Made by a program: the position numbers and the translations under genes. From contig NZ_AORV01000070.1 of assembly GCF_000350485.1 (NCBI RefSeq), positions 1-64,000 on the forward strand: 64,000 nucleotides of DNA, read 5' to 3'. This stretch comes from Ruminiclostridium cellobioparum subsp. termitidis CT1112 (lineage in GTDB: Bacteria > Bacillota > Clostridia > Acetivibrionales > DSM-1351). The notes beneath the pieces are model-generated. The model had not been told where the DNA came from and searched no databases. It worked only from the letters and a program-made list of their open reading frames with translations. The stretch's first letter is position 1, and every line of letters begins with the position of its first letter. Of the stretch, positions 27,822 through 36,131 are shown piece by piece.

Positions 27822-28265
27822 TTAAATATTCTCGTGTTGAAGAAATCTTATTCTATTAACTATTAACTGTAAATCTTTATGGCACTTCTCAACATCCATT
27901 GCCAAAGCCTTCATAAAAAGGAGTTTTTCCATTGATATTACAAGAAAATCATTTTCTTCAACCGAGCCATGCGAAAGATAATCATAGTTAAATAAACAAA
28001 TAGTTTTCCAAATTTCAAATTGATAAATACAAACTCCTAAATCCCCCCACAAATCTTTTAAGTTATTTGGGTATATAGTTGATAATTCTCTATAATCTTC
28101 ATTTGTAACAACAAAATCAATATCATCTCCGGATTTTCTCAACCCATAGTATTCCATGGCCATTCCCCCAATTAGTAATGGCTTTGATTTGAACTTGTAA
28201 CCTAACTTTTTAAAATCTATTTTATTGCAAACTGACTTGTCAATATCTAATTTAATTCCGTCCAT
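27822..28265 (-). CDS. Nucleotidyltransferase-like protein
   Basis: 147 residues, ATG start behind GAGGAAT. The segment PLLIGGMAMEYYGLRKSGDDIDFVV is the core of the polymerase-beta-like nucleotidyltransferase fold: GG, the helix with A..Y.G.R, and the DxD pair (DDIDF). The rest (LKDLWGDLGVCIYQFEIW, KLLFMKALAMD) matches small AbiEii- or DUF6036-like proteins. Substrate unknown. Such proteins often belong to toxin-antitoxin or abortive infection pairs, but no partner gene is next to it; the neighbours are a decayed IS3 element and a frame-broken gene. Confidence 0.65.
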   Translation of the reverse strand: MDGIKLDIDKSVCNKIDFKKLGYKFKSKPLLIGGMAMEYYGLRKSGDDIDFVVTNEDYRELSTIYPNNLKDLWGDLGVCIYQFEIWKTICLFNYDYLSHGSVEENDFLVISMEKLLFMKALAMDVEKCHKDLQLIVNRIRFLQHENI

Positions 28266-28582
28266 TGTTTATTCCTCATATTCCATATATTTTAATGCCC
28301 TACAAGCAATTAAATCTCATTTTTATTAACTACAACTATTTATAATTATTATACAATAAAGACACACACGTGCATAAAATAATATCATTATTTTATAAAT
28401 ATTCCCATATATATATCAGTACTGTGGCTAACACATAAAATTTTACCTTGACAGAAAAGGGTTTCCTTTGTTGGTTCACTCTCCTTTTAATCTTACTTGC
28501 TTACCAGTGTTGCTGCCTGCATCGGATTTACTTGAAACAAGTGCCGGTGCTACTAACCGTATCTGAATTAATAAAAGCAGTT
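28266..28582. other. Gene-free stretch, 317 bases
   Basis: Low-complexity AT-rich DNA up to about 28440, then somewhat higher GC that continues the composition of the neighbouring broken gene at 28583-28887. Minus-strand frames here show fragments only, interrupted by stops, so it may hold the decayed 3' part of that gene. No RNA gene, terminator or repeat recognised. Confidence 0.4.
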
Positions 28583-28887
28583 TCAGTGTTGGACTTTTCT
28601 GCCATTACCGGACCTGCGTGCCGGGAATAGTTTCTTTATCTTGACCGAGTTGGTTGTTTTTGGAGGTATCTTTGTTATATCGGTAAGCAGCTTAATAACT
28701 GCCTGGTTTCCAATAGTTTTCTGAAGGATATTTATATCCTCCTGGGATAATGAATTGGACAGCCTTCTGAGACGCAAGATTTTTTCCATGTAGTTGGCTG
28801 CCTGACCAGGGATTTTTGCCTTGATGATGAGTTCTGGAGTTTTTTGTTATATGCAGCTGCCGATTTATCCGGGGCTCTGGTGTACAT
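28583..28887 (-). pseudogene. Frame-broken small gene, DUF4157-associated N-terminal type
   Basis: The gene starts at ATG 28887 with AGGAG eight bases before it and reads YTRAPDKSAAAYNKK, QKSLVRQPTTW, then loses frame; the adjoining frame continues KILRLRRLSNSLSQEDINIL followed by QKTIGNQAVIKLL to a stop at 28583. Adding one A to the A6 run near 28786 joins the two as TTWKKILRLRRL. The IGNQAVxxLL motif with a basic, Ser-rich start is typical of the N-termini of DUF4157-containing and other secreted or phage-tail-like toxin proteins. Only about 100 residues remain, without the DUF4157 metallopeptidase core. Confidence 0.55.
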
Positions 28888-29086
28888 ACTTTCAACTCCT
28901 AATTTTATTCTCTATATTGAATAGTAAATTTCGAAGTTGTTAAACACCTGAGTTTATTAATTATTTTTCAGAGAAAATCAGATTTCTTAGATAAGTTTTT
29001 TTTAATTTGCTTTATTAAAACATATCTGTACTTTTAATTGATGTGATTTTTTATCTCACAAAAAATTATTGAAGTTAAATAAGGCA

Positions 29087-29131
29087 CAAAAACAGGGCTG
29101 CGCAACTATTCTTAGCTAATGCGACAACCCC
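29087..29131 (-). terminator. Rho-independent terminator of the TM2 gene
   Basis: On the minus strand a stem of about ten pairs (GGGTTG-CGCA with TGCGCAGCCC, one bulged T) is followed by TTTTTG, 36 bases after the stop of the gene at 29167-29565. Confidence 0.6.
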
Positions 29132-29166
29132 TTCTCAATTTATTTATATTCAACTTTATTCGTTTA

Positions 29167-29565
29167 TCAGTCTTTTAAAGGGAAACCCTTTGCATCCTTG
29201 TTTATGGTACCTGCCAGTATCAGTATACCTTCGATCAAACCCCATATATATATAAACGGTGAGAATATGAAGCATGATAGTAACGTTAGGAGCAGCTGTG
29301 CCAAGCCAAGTCCGATATATCCCAAATAGAATCTGTGAACTCCGAACATTCCGAGGAAAATTCCGAACAAACCTGCTGCAAGTTTGGATTTCTGCTGGCC
29401 ATATGCGTTAAAATTAACCCCGCATTTCATACAGACCTGAGCCATTGAATCTGTTATATCACCGCACAACGGACAATAATTATTTCCCTTTCCAACAGGT
29501 ACTCCGCATGCAACACATATCGCTGCCTGATCGTTCATAACGTTACCACAATTTCTACAATACAT
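29167..29565 (-). CDS. Double zinc-ribbon TM2 domain membrane protein
   Basis: 132 residues. Two CxxC-type ribbons lie at the N-terminus (CRNCGN...CVACG and CPLCGD...CMKCG), followed by a TM2 domain with two hydrophobic helices: KLAAGLFGIFLGMFGVHRFYLG, split here as KLAAGLFGIFLGMFG then VHRFYLG, and GLAQLLLTLLSCFIF with IWGLIEGILIL. The ATG is preceded by AGGAGG. Such proteins are common in Firmicutes; function is unknown, the ribbons may bind a partner or metal at the membrane face. It is a single gene with its own terminator at 29087-29131. Confidence 0.9.
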   Translation of the reverse strand: MYCRNCGNVMNDQAAICVACGVPVGKGNNYCPLCGDITDSMAQVCMKCGVNFNAYGQQKSKLAAGLFGIFLGMFGVHRFYLGYIGLGLAQLLLTLLSCFIFSPFIYIWGLIEGILILAGTINKDAKGFPLKD

Positions 29566-29891
29566 AATATTTACCTCCTGTTTTGATATTTATCGTTAAG
29601 TCATTCGTCTTTTCATACAACTTTCGAAAATGTATTACACCTAAGTATACGCTTAAGTACAAAGTATGTCTGAAATAAATTATCTCATATTAAAATTAGT
29701 AGAATTTTACAGATGATTCCTTTTATTTATACCTGATTAATATATATTAATTTTTTAAAAAAGTCTACTAAAAATGATGTATTAGGTAGTTTACAGGTGT
29801 TCATCGCCAAAATTTCAAAAATATGGTGATTTTTGTGTGGCGCTATGATAAGATTGGAATATATTGAATATTTATGTAAGGAGTAGATTAA
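29566..29891. other. Divergent intergenic region, 326 bases
   Basis: Separates the minus-strand TM2 gene from the plus-strand agrB-like gene and should hold both promoters. A possible -10 (tatgat near 29846) precedes agrB, with no good -35. No ORF, repeat or RNA recognised. Confidence 0.4.
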
Positions 29892-30515
29892 ATGAGGTTT
29901 GTCCAAAAGTGGTCATATGCTTGTGCAAAACATTTAGCGTATGTTTTGAATGAAAATCATAATAAGAGATCAGTTTACTATTATGGCTTTTATGTTTTAT
30001 TTGGTACACTGGTAAAAGGTATTATATTGATTTCTGTATCTCTACTTCTCGGAATTTTTATTCCAGCCTTGGTGACTGTAATAGTCTTGGCCTCCTTAAG
30101 ACTATTTGCAGGAGGGTATCACTTCGATACATACGGCAAATGTCTTTTAGTTTCAATGGCACTCACCATAATGACTGCTTTGATATCTCAATATACTCAT
30201 ATCTACTGGAGTATGGCAGCAGTTGCCATATTTTTGTTTATTGCATTTGCATTTAGCCTTCATATGCTGATAAAATATGCTCCAAAAGATACACCAACCA
30301 AACCTATAACCGATCCTGCCTCTATTATGAAATTTAAGAGGCTTTCCATCGTATACCTTGGCATATTACTGGTACTTTGCTGCATTCTGTTATTTTTTAG
30401 CCTGAAAATGTATGTTATCGCAATATGTTTCGGAGTGCTGCTTGAGATATTTTCAATAACCCCTGCTGGGCATGGTTTTTTTAATTTCATTAAATCCGGA
30501 TTAAATAACGTATAA
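29892..30515 (+). CDS. AgrB-like membrane peptidase (accessory gene regulator B)
   Basis: 207 residues, ATG behind AAGGAG. Four to six membrane segments and the AgrB active site in LFAGGYHFDTYGKC: His77 and Cys84, the same numbers as the catalytic pair of Staphylococcus aureus AgrB. AgrB cleaves and cyclises the AgrD propeptide to make a thiolactone or lactone signal. No AgrD-like short gene was found directly downstream, and no AgrC/AgrA pair is near. It may therefore process a peptide encoded elsewhere, or agrD has diverged beyond recognition. Single plus-strand gene between a TM2 gene and a XRE regulator. Confidence 0.9.
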   Translation: MRFVQKWSYACAKHLAYVLNENHNKRSVYYYGFYVLFGTLVKGIILISVSLLLGIFIPALVTVIVLASLRLFAGGYHFDTYGKCLLVSMALTIMTALISQYTHIYWSMAAVAIFLFIAFAFSLHMLIKYAPKDTPTKPITDPASIMKFKRLSIVYLGILLVLCCILLFFSLKMYVIAICFGVLLEIFSITPAGHGFFNFIKSGLNNV

Positions 30516-30962
30516 CTTTATCTTTCTAATTATAAATTTAAGCCCATCATTTGATAGATTTATATTTATTGGCTAAATATTTAACTGATAAGAGGTTTTA
30601 TTCGTGATTGATACGTTACTTAATGGTTCTTATAATATTTAGAAATGATATTTTCGGAGATGCAAGTGCAATAAAGTGGATATTAAAAGCTTTTATCTTC
30701 TATTAGCTTAAATAAGTATTTGAAAGTATGGTACTTGAAGTTAGGTGAAAGATGAGTTGAATCCCCTGTTTTATTTACCGTTTCATTTCTTTATAATTAT
30801 TGCTGCCCACTGTAGCAACCGGTCCTTGATGTCCATTGCCAACTTTAATATGGTTCATTTTCTGGACGGTAAAATTTCCTTGCAATAAATACGAACCTGT
30901 AGAAAAAACTTTATATACTTTGGGAATTATGATATTTGTTTCCGTTTTATTTATTGTATTAT
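30516..30962. other. Intergenic region with regulator relic
   Basis: Apart from the regulator tail at 30775-30858 this 447-base stretch shows only tiny frames. A 27-codon plus-strand frame (30623-30706) lies where agrD would be expected but has no Cys and no Shine-Dalgarno. Confidence 0.4.
30775..30858 (-). pseudogene. Duplicated 3' tail of the neighbouring XRE regulator gene
   Basis: The minus strand reads HQGPVATVGSNNYKEMKR and stop, matching the end of the regulator at 30963-31316 (RTAAVGSTNYKEMKR and stop). DNA similarity extends upstream to the codons for AMDI and a few bases beyond the stop. The DNA-binding part is absent. It is a partial tandem duplication or the relic of a second regulator. 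Confidence 0.7.
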
Positions 30963-31316
30963 TTATCGTTTCATTTCTTTATAATTAGTACTGCCCACTG
31001 CCGCAGTCCGTTCCTTGATATCCATTGCCAACCCCAGATACGGTTCATTTGAGGGGTCATGTATGAAGTCCCTTATCTCTTCGGGCAAATGCTTAAGATA
31101 CGGTTCTCTTATGTCACTGTAACCTATCAGGTAATCCACAGATACGTTGAAATATTCCGCAAGCTGCTTCAGCTTTGATATTGACGGTTCCCTTTTATTG
31201 CTTACATAACCGTTGAAGGTGGGTATTTTTAAATTAAGCTGGATGGCAACTTCCTGCTGCTCCAAACCTCTTTCTCTGACCAATTGTTTTAACCTTTCAC
31301 CAATCGTTATCTCCAT
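30963..31316 (-). CDS. XRE-family HTH transcriptional regulator
   Basis: 117 residues. The helix-turn-helix spans about residues 6-62: IGERLKQLVRERGLEQQEVA, TFNGYVSNKREPSISKLKQL, then FNVSVDYLIG, typical of Cro/C1 and SinR-like repressors in clostridia. The 55-residue tail (LPEEIRDFIHDPSNEPYLGL) is of the short effector type seen with sporulation or stationary-phase repressors. The ATG follows GAGGG, and a consensus sigma-A promoter precedes it at 31360-31389. It is divergent from the spo0E-like gene and may regulate that gene and itself; this is inference. Confidence 0.9.
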   Translation of the reverse strand: MEITIGERLKQLVRERGLEQQEVAIQLNLKIPTFNGYVSNKREPSISKLKQLAEYFNVSVDYLIGYSDIREPYLKHLPEEIRDFIHDPSNEPYLGLAMDIKERTAAVGSTNYKEMKR

Positions 31317-31359
31317 AGGTTTATTTCCCTCACATTTATTCTGACATATTTCTTATAAT

Positions 31360-31389
31360 ATTATAACTATAAATTTGTTTATATGTCAA
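31360..31389 (-). promoter_or_regulatory. Sigma-A promoter of the XRE regulator gene
   Basis: TTGACA (31389-31384), an 18-base spacer and TATAAT (31365-31360) on the minus strand, both hexamers perfect. The start codon lies 44 bases downstream. Confidence 0.8.
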
Positions 31390-31451
31390 TTAATTACTTT
31401 TTTCTCAAACTTCATAATGACTTTTTTCAACTATTTTTTTAAAATTTTTAT

Positions 31452-31480
31452 TTGACAAATTGCGTTTTGCATTTTATAAT
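31452..31480 (+). promoter_or_regulatory. Sigma-A promoter of the spo0E-like gene
   Basis: TTGACA (31452-31457), a 17-base spacer and TATAAT (31475-31480), a perfect consensus promoter, 135 bases before the spo0E-like start codon. Back to back with the regulator promoter 62 bases away. Confidence 0.8.
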
Positions 31481-31614
31481 AAATTTAATACCAATTTATT
31501 ACATAATTCAACTATATTGGAAGTTTGCATTACGAACCATCGCACGAACACATTAGACAAAAAATGAGCTTTTTGACGTTTTATGAGAAAAAATGTTGGA
31601 TAGGGGGTTTTAAT

Positions 31615-31761
31615 ATGCTGGTTGATGAAATAAATAACTTAAGAGAGGTTCTTAATGAACAGGTTGAAAACTGCAGTCTGGACAACGAGTCACTTTTGGC
31701 TTTAAGTCAGGATCTGGATAAATTGATTGTTGAGTACTATAAAGATGTACTTATGGTATGA
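31615..31761 (+). CDS. Spo0E-like aspartyl-phosphate phosphatase
   Basis: 48 residues. The frame is open from 31525, but the ATG at 31615 has AGGGGG at the right distance and gives the usual size. The diagnostic motif SQDLDKLIVEYY (SQxLDxLIxxY) is present near the C-terminus, preceded by a helix rich in Glu and Leu. Spo0E proteins dephosphorylate Spo0A-P and so delay sporulation. A strong sigma-A promoter lies at 31452-31480. It supports a spore-forming host. Confidence 0.85.
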   Translation: MLVDEINNLREVLNEQVENCSLDNESLLALSQDLDKLIVEYYKDVLMV

Positions 31762-31876
31762 AATATCCAATTGATATATCCCTTGAATTTCAACTATTAT
31801 TGCATTGAAGTACTATATAGTATATAATTTTTATGGTATTTTCGATGACAGTAATAATGAGAGGATAGATATATTA

Positions 31877-32971
31877 ATGAAACTAGGTATTGTAGGACTT
31901 CCGAATGTAGGTAAAAGCACACTGTTTAATGCCATAACAAAAGCCGGTGCAGAAAGCGCAAACTACCCTTTTTGTACTATTGAACCCAATGTAGGCATTG
32001 TAGCAGTTCCTGATGAAAGACTTGACAAGCTGGCCGAAATGTATAATCCTGAAAAGATAACCCCTACGGTTATTGAATTTGTTGATATTGCCGGTCTGGT
32101 TAAAGGTGCCAGCAAAGGTGAAGGTCTTGGAAATAAGTTTCTTTCCCATATTAGAGAAGTAGATGCAATTGTTCACGTTGTAAGATGTTTTGAAGACGGA
32201 AATATTGTCCATGTAGACGGTTCCATCGGACCTAAGAGAGACGTGGAAACCATTAATCTTGAGCTGATTTTTGCAGATCTGGAAATGCTGGAGAGAAGAA
32301 TCGACAGAACCAGGAAGAATCTCAAATCCGGTGATAAAAAGTTCCAGATAGAAATGGAACTGTACGAGTCAGTCAAAGCTCACCTGGAAAGCGGAAAACC
32401 TGCCAGGTCAATGACCTTTGACAGTGAGCAGCAGCAAATAGTCGACCAGCTGTTCCTTATCACGCTGAAACCTGTTTTGTACGCGGGGAATGTGTCGGAA
32501 AACGACCTCTCTTCCCTGGAAGCCAACAAGTTTTTAGCTGAGCTGAAGGAAATTGCCGCCGATGAAGGCTCAGAGGTAATGGTCATCTGTGCCAAGGTTG
32601 AGGAAGAAATCGCTCAGCTGGCTGATGAAGAAAAGGCCGATTTCCTCGAAGCAATGGGACTTGACGAATCCGGACTGGACAAACTGATAAAAGCCAGCTA
32701 CAAAATTCTCGGCCTTATCAGCTACCTTACTGCAGGCCCGCAGGAAGTCAGAGCCTGGACCATAATTAAAGGCACAAAGGCTCCCCAGGCAGCAGGCAAA
32801 ATACACAGCGATTTTGAAAGAGGCTTTATCAGAGCTGAGATTGTGGCATATAACGATCTTATGGCCTGCGGCACCTATAACACCGCAAAGGAAAAGGGCC
32901 TGGTCAGATCAGAAGGCAAGGAATATGTTATGCAGGACGGCGATGTGACGCTGTTTAGGTTTAATGTGTAA
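31877..32971 (+). CDS. ychF: Redox-regulated ATPase/GTPase YchF
   Basis: Start set at ATG 31877 ([13 protein letters not shown]), behind GAGAGGA; an upstream extension of the frame to 31805 has no family support. 364 residues, the normal length. Motifs: G1 [10 protein letters not shown]3 [16 protein letters not shown], the coiled-coil insertion after residue 130, and a C-terminal TGS-like domain ([15 protein letters not shown], ending [10 protein letters not shown]). YchF/OLA1 is an ATP-preferring Obg-family P-loop protein bound to ribosomes, highly conserved in bacteria. It is followed by a strong terminator. Its base composition is visibly richer in G+C than the biosynthetic cluster. Confidence 0.97.
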   Translation: MKLGIVGLPNVGKSTLFNAITKAGAESANYPFCTIEPNVGIVAVPDERLDKLAEMYNPEKITPTVIEFVDIAGLVKGASKGEGLGNKFLSHIREVDAIVHVVRCFEDGNIVHVDGSIGPKRDVETINLELIFADLEMLERRIDRTRKNLKSGDKKFQIEMELYESVKAHLESGKPARSMTFDSEQQQIVDQLFLITLKPVLYAGNVSENDLSSLEANKFLAELKEIAADEGSEVMVICAKVEEEIAQLADEEKADFLEAMGLDESGLDKLIKASYKILGLISYLTAGPQEVRAWTIIKGTKAPQAAGKIHSDFERGFIRAEIVAYNDLMACGTYNTAKEKGLVRSEGKEYVMQDGDVTLFRFNV

Positions 32972-33014
32972 GAACTTAAAAGTGATACATTTGATGATGA
33001 TAATATAACGTTTT

Positions 33015-33060
33015 AACCCCCGTCATATCTTTAAATGGAGATATGGCGGGGGTTTTGTTT
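33015..33060 (+). terminator. Rho-independent terminator after ychF
   Basis: aacccccgtcatatct pairs with agatatggcgggggtt (one G-T pair) around an eight-base loop and is followed by ttgttt, 43 bases after the ychF stop. Confidence 0.85.
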
Positions 33061-33212
33061 AAAATGGGTTTAAACTAAGACCTGCAATCTTCTTAATTAT
33101 CAGGATCCATCACTGTTTTCAGGCTGTCGAAAACCATATATCTATACGTGTCAGCTTGCCTCTTCCATCTGTCATTATAAACTTGCCACCTTGCTTGTCA
33201 TAGCATTATACC

Positions 33213-33250
33213 AAAAAAACAGCCTATATGAATTTATCATATAGGCTGCA
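33213..33250 (-). terminator. Rho-independent terminator after cheW-like gene
   Basis: On the minus strand CAGCCTATATGA pairs with TCATATAGGCTG around a short AT loop and is followed by seven T residues, 17 bases after the stop of the gene at 33267-33731. Confidence 0.88.
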
Positions 33251-33266
33251 GTATTAACCGTTACTA

Positions 33267-33731
33267 CTACACTTTGCTTGCAATTACTTCTGTAACCTGC
33301 TCAACTTCATTGTCAAGGAGAACTTCGTTAAGATCAATGATTGAGAACAACTTTTCATCCTTTTTACCAACGCCCTTAATATATTTCTTATTGTTGACTT
33401 TGATTATTGCCTCTGACTTGTCAATTGAGTTTTCATTCAGATTAATTATCTCAAGAACATTGTTTACCATAAAGCCAAACAACTGTCCGTCTTTTTCGGT
33501 AATTATAATCTTTGTCTTTTTAGTAATTTCCGAATCGCCCAAATTAAACTTTTTATTTAAATCAACTACGGGAACTACTCTGCCTCTGAGATCATAAAGT
33601 CCTTTTATGTAATCGGGCATTTGTGGAATAAGTGATACTTCGCTGTATTTTTCTATTTTGAATACCATTGATGCCTCTATACTGCATAATTCATTGTTCA
33701 ATGTAAATATAACAACTTGTATGTCAGCCAT
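33267..33731 (-). CDS. CheW-like chemotaxis coupling protein
   Basis: 154 residues from the ATG at 33731, with GGGAGG eight bases before it; the open frame extends to 33803 without support. One complete CheW domain: VVIFTLNNELCSIEASMVFKI, IPQMPDYIKGLYDLRGRVVPVVDL, then KTKIIITEKDGQLFGFMVN and the final IDLNEVL. CheW links chemoreceptors to the CheA kinase under the membrane. It stands alone here with its own terminator, away from other chemotaxis genes, so it may serve a separate receptor array. Confidence 0.93.
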   Translation of the reverse strand: MADIQVVIFTLNNELCSIEASMVFKIEKYSEVSLIPQMPDYIKGLYDLRGRVVPVVDLNKKFNLGDSEITKKTKIIITEKDGQLFGFMVNNVLEIINLNENSIDKSEAIIKVNNKKYIKGVGKKDEKLFSIIDLNEVLLDNEVEQVTEVIASKV

Positions 33732-33934
33732 TCCCGACACCTCCCAAATTTTGTGTATCATATTTTTAATAATATCACACAATACACGCTTTTTAAAGGA
33801 CATTATTTTTGATATAATAAATTCTGTGCCATTTTGAATAATAAATATAATAGTAATAATTTATATCCTCCATATTATATGTAAAAAATGCTGTAAATAA
33901 AAATGTTTTAAATAATATAGATAGGACGGTTTTT

Positions 33935-34138
33935 ATGGAAAAAAGCAGGATTGAAAGATTGAATGAGCTTGCTAAAAAAGCCAAAATTTCATCCCTCTCA
34001 GAAGCTGAACTTGCTGAAAGAGATGAACTTAGAAAAGAATATATTGCCGCCTTCAAGGCAAATCTGAAGGCAACGCTTGACAATACGGTAATCGTTGACA
34101 AAGACGGTAACAGAAGGAGTCTGAGAAAGGATAACTAG
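33935..34138 (+). CDS. DUF896 family protein
   Basis: 67 residues. The sequence EKSRIERLNELAKKAKISSL followed by LSEAELAERDELRKEYI and FKANLKATLDNTVIVDKDG is a textbook DUF896 (YnzC/YlaC-like) helical hairpin protein. Starts at ATG after AGGA. Two bases separate its stop from the methyltransferase gene that follows, so they form an operon. Function unknown; in Bacillus subtilis ynzC lies in the SOS-controlled yneA operon. Confidence 0.92.
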   Translation: MEKSRIERLNELAKKAKISSLSEAELAERDELRKEYIAAFKANLKATLDNTVIVDKDGNRRSLRKDN

Positions 34139-34140
34139 AC

Positions 34141-35310
34141 ATGGCAAAAGCCTACATTGTAAAGGGCAAGGAAAGCAGGGTCGAGTACGGACATCCCTGG
34201 ATCTTCAGAAGTGATATTTCACGCACCGAAGGCGATATTACTCCGGGTGATATTATTGACGTATACAGCAGTAAAAATAAATTTCTGGGCAGAGGCTTTT
34301 ATAATCCTCAATCCCAGATAACAATCAGAATGCTTACTTATGAGCATGAAGAAATCAACTATGATTTCCTGTACCAGAGAATAAATGATGCCTGGAATTA
34401 TAGAAAGCAGGTGGCCGATGTCAACAGCTGCCGCGCGGTTTTTGCCGAATCGGACTTTCTGCCGGCACTGGTCGTTGACAAATTCTCGGATATTCTGGTT
34501 GTTCAGACTCTTGCACTTGGTATGGACAGATTTAAAAAGGAAATCGTCGATATACTGGACGATATAATAAAACCCCGCGGCATATATGAGAGAAACGACG
34601 TTCCGGTCAGACAGCTGGAAGGTCTCGAAATGCAGAAAGGTTTTCTTAAAGGCCCTTTTGATACACTTGTGGAAATGACCGAAAACGGCGTTAAGTTTCT
34701 TGTAGATGTTGAGAACGGTCAAAAGACAGGCTTCTTTCTGGATCAGAAGGAAAACCGTGCTGCCATTGCTCCATTCGTTAAAGGTGTCAAAGTTCTGGAC
34801 TGTTTCACACATACAGGTTCCTTCGCGTTACATGCCGGCCTTTTTGGTGCAGACAGTGTTTTGGGTATTGATATTTCGGAACATGCGGTGAAGTGTGCCG
34901 CCAAAAACGCCGAAATAAACGGTCTGGACACCGTCGTGAAATTTCAGGCAGCAAACACCTTTGATATATTGCGCGAATTTTACGATAAGGGTGAAACCTT
35001 TGATACTATTGTGCTTGACCCTCCTGCCTTCACCAAAACCAAAAATGCGGTTCAGGGTGCTATCAGAGGTTACAAGGAAATAAATCTTCGCGCAATGAAG
35101 ATAATTAAACGAGGAGGCTATCTCATTACGTGCTCCTGTTCACAGCATGTTGACTCTGAGCTGTTTATGGACATTTTGTATGACGCCGCCGCCGACTCCA
35201 GGCGCAAGGTCAGGGTTGCAGAGTACAGGTCACAGGCCAAGGATCATCCTGTTTTACTGGCATCACCTGAGACCGAATATCTGAAGTGTGCGATTTTACA
35301 AGTAGTTTAA
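34141..35310 (+). CDS. Class I rRNA large-subunit methyltransferase, RlmI-like
   Basis: 389 residues. An N-terminal PUA domain (AKAYIVKGKESRVEYGHPWI, split as AKAYIVKGKE and GHPWIFRSDI) is followed by an EEHE-like segment and a SAM-binding Rossmann domain with VLDCFTHTGSFALHAG, GIDISEHAV and the VLDPPAF motif IV; the catalytic-type Cys lies in ITCSCSQH. This is the RlmI/YwbD family that makes 5-methylcytidine in 23S rRNA. Starts two bases after the DUF896 stop with AAGGAT upstream. The target base in this organism is not known. Confidence 0.93.
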   Translation: MAKAYIVKGKESRVEYGHPWIFRSDISRTEGDITPGDIIDVYSSKNKFLGRGFYNPQSQITIRMLTYEHEEINYDFLYQRINDAWNYRKQVADVNSCRAVFAESDFLPALVVDKFSDILVVQTLALGMDRFKKEIVDILDDIIKPRGIYERNDVPVRQLEGLEMQKGFLKGPFDTLVEMTENGVKFLVDVENGQKTGFFLDQKENRAAIAPFVKGVKVLDCFTHTGSFALHAGLFGADSVLGIDISEHAVKCAAKNAEINGLDTVVKFQAANTFDILREFYDKGETFDTIVLDPPAFTKTKNAVQGAIRGYKEINLRAMKIIKRGGYLITCSCSQHVDSELFMDILYDAAADSRRKVRVAEYRSQAKDHPVLLASPETEYLKCAILQVV

Positions 35311-35474
35311 AGTAGTCTTGCGGTAAATTAAGTTTTTTAAACTTGATCTCTTTGGGCCTGCACACTGTGCACTGAATCCGAGGGGCCAGAGCCCAGGCAT
35401 TTTATTTTTTGCTAAAATCGGCATATCCGGTATATAAAATGATTTAATGAAAAGAATAATAGCGGGTGATTATT

Positions 35475-35963
35475 ATGCTGCTATTATTTATAACATTACT
35501 TGTGTTAATCAAATTAGCTGAATTAACTTATAGGGTATTTTATAAAAGAAAAATAAATCAAATCTTAAAAGTTATAAATACTAAAGAGGATTTGCTATAT
35601 CTAAACTTCAAGGATTATATGTCTGTCATCATGGAAGTTCTAAAACGTCTGGGATATAGGGTTAAACCCACTGCCGCTTGCGGAATAGACGGAAGCGGCC
35701 TTCTGTTGAACAATATTCAATTTACCGAGGTGTGGAAACATGGTCTTCAGCAGGTTATAGACGTTGAATTAGCCATGAATCTGTTCAAATGCATGAGTGA
35801 TAACTCTATCTACAGAGGTATGCTTATAACTTTGGGTGATTTTAAATCATGTACAAAAGTATACTGCCACAAAAATGTAATTGAATGCATTAACGGTGAT
35901 CAGCTTTTGGACATGTGCAAATCAGTTCAAAATGCCAAAATTGTTTTGGAACCTGCAAAATAG
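35475..35963 (+). CDS. Membrane-anchored Mrr-like (restriction endonuclease fold) protein
   Basis: 162 residues. One N-terminal membrane helix (MLLLFITLLVLIKLAELTY) is followed by a domain like Mrr_cat: FKDYMSVIMEVLKRLGYRV, GIDGSGLLL, then YRGMLITLGDF and ECINGDQLLDMC. The catalytic D..(E/Q)xK pattern is poorly kept; GID retains an Asp but the QxK strand reads FTEVWK. It may thus be inactive or use altered residues. Start chosen at ATG 35475; a GTG nine bases upstream is also open. Single gene. Confidence 0.6.
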   Translation: MLLLFITLLVLIKLAELTYRVFYKRKINQILKVINTKEDLLYLNFKDYMSVIMEVLKRLGYRVKPTAACGIDGSGLLLNNIQFTEVWKHGLQQVIDVELAMNLFKCMSDNSIYRGMLITLGDFKSCTKVYCHKNVIECINGDQLLDMCKSVQNAKIVLEPAK

Positions 35964-36020
35964 GAGCTCTCCCCAGGAAGTCTCTTCCTCAAAAAAATTT
36001 TTATTTACTCATGATCGATG

Positions 36021-36049
36021 TTGATTTTACAAATATTCCTGTATATAAT
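36021..36049 (+). promoter_or_regulatory. Putative sigma-A promoter of the phosphopantetheinyl transferase gene
   Basis: TTGATT at 36021-36026, a 17-base spacer and TATAAT at 36044-36049, 83 bases before the start codon. Confidence 0.6.
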
Positions 36050-36131
36050 TAAAATATCCAATAAAGTTTATATTTTGCTTTGCATAAACATGGCACTGGA
36101 ACTTTATAATAATTAAAGACTGGTATTAATT

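Noticed and set aside
28448-28630. Plus-strand frame with a hydrophobic start near 28448
   Set aside because: No Shine-Dalgarno, Cys-rich low-quality composition, and overlaps the broken minus-strand gene with better support.
30623-30706. 27-codon frame downstream of agrB considered as agrD
   Set aside because: No Cys or Ser-centred ring motif followed by an acidic tail, and no ribosome binding site.
33793-34101. Minus-strand frame of 102 codons
   Set aside because: Complement of the DUF896 gene, which has a clear family match and Shine-Dalgarno on the plus strand.
34219-34812. 197-codon minus-strand frame
   Set aside because: Shadow of the RlmI-like methyltransferase gene, whose motifs are unmistakable.
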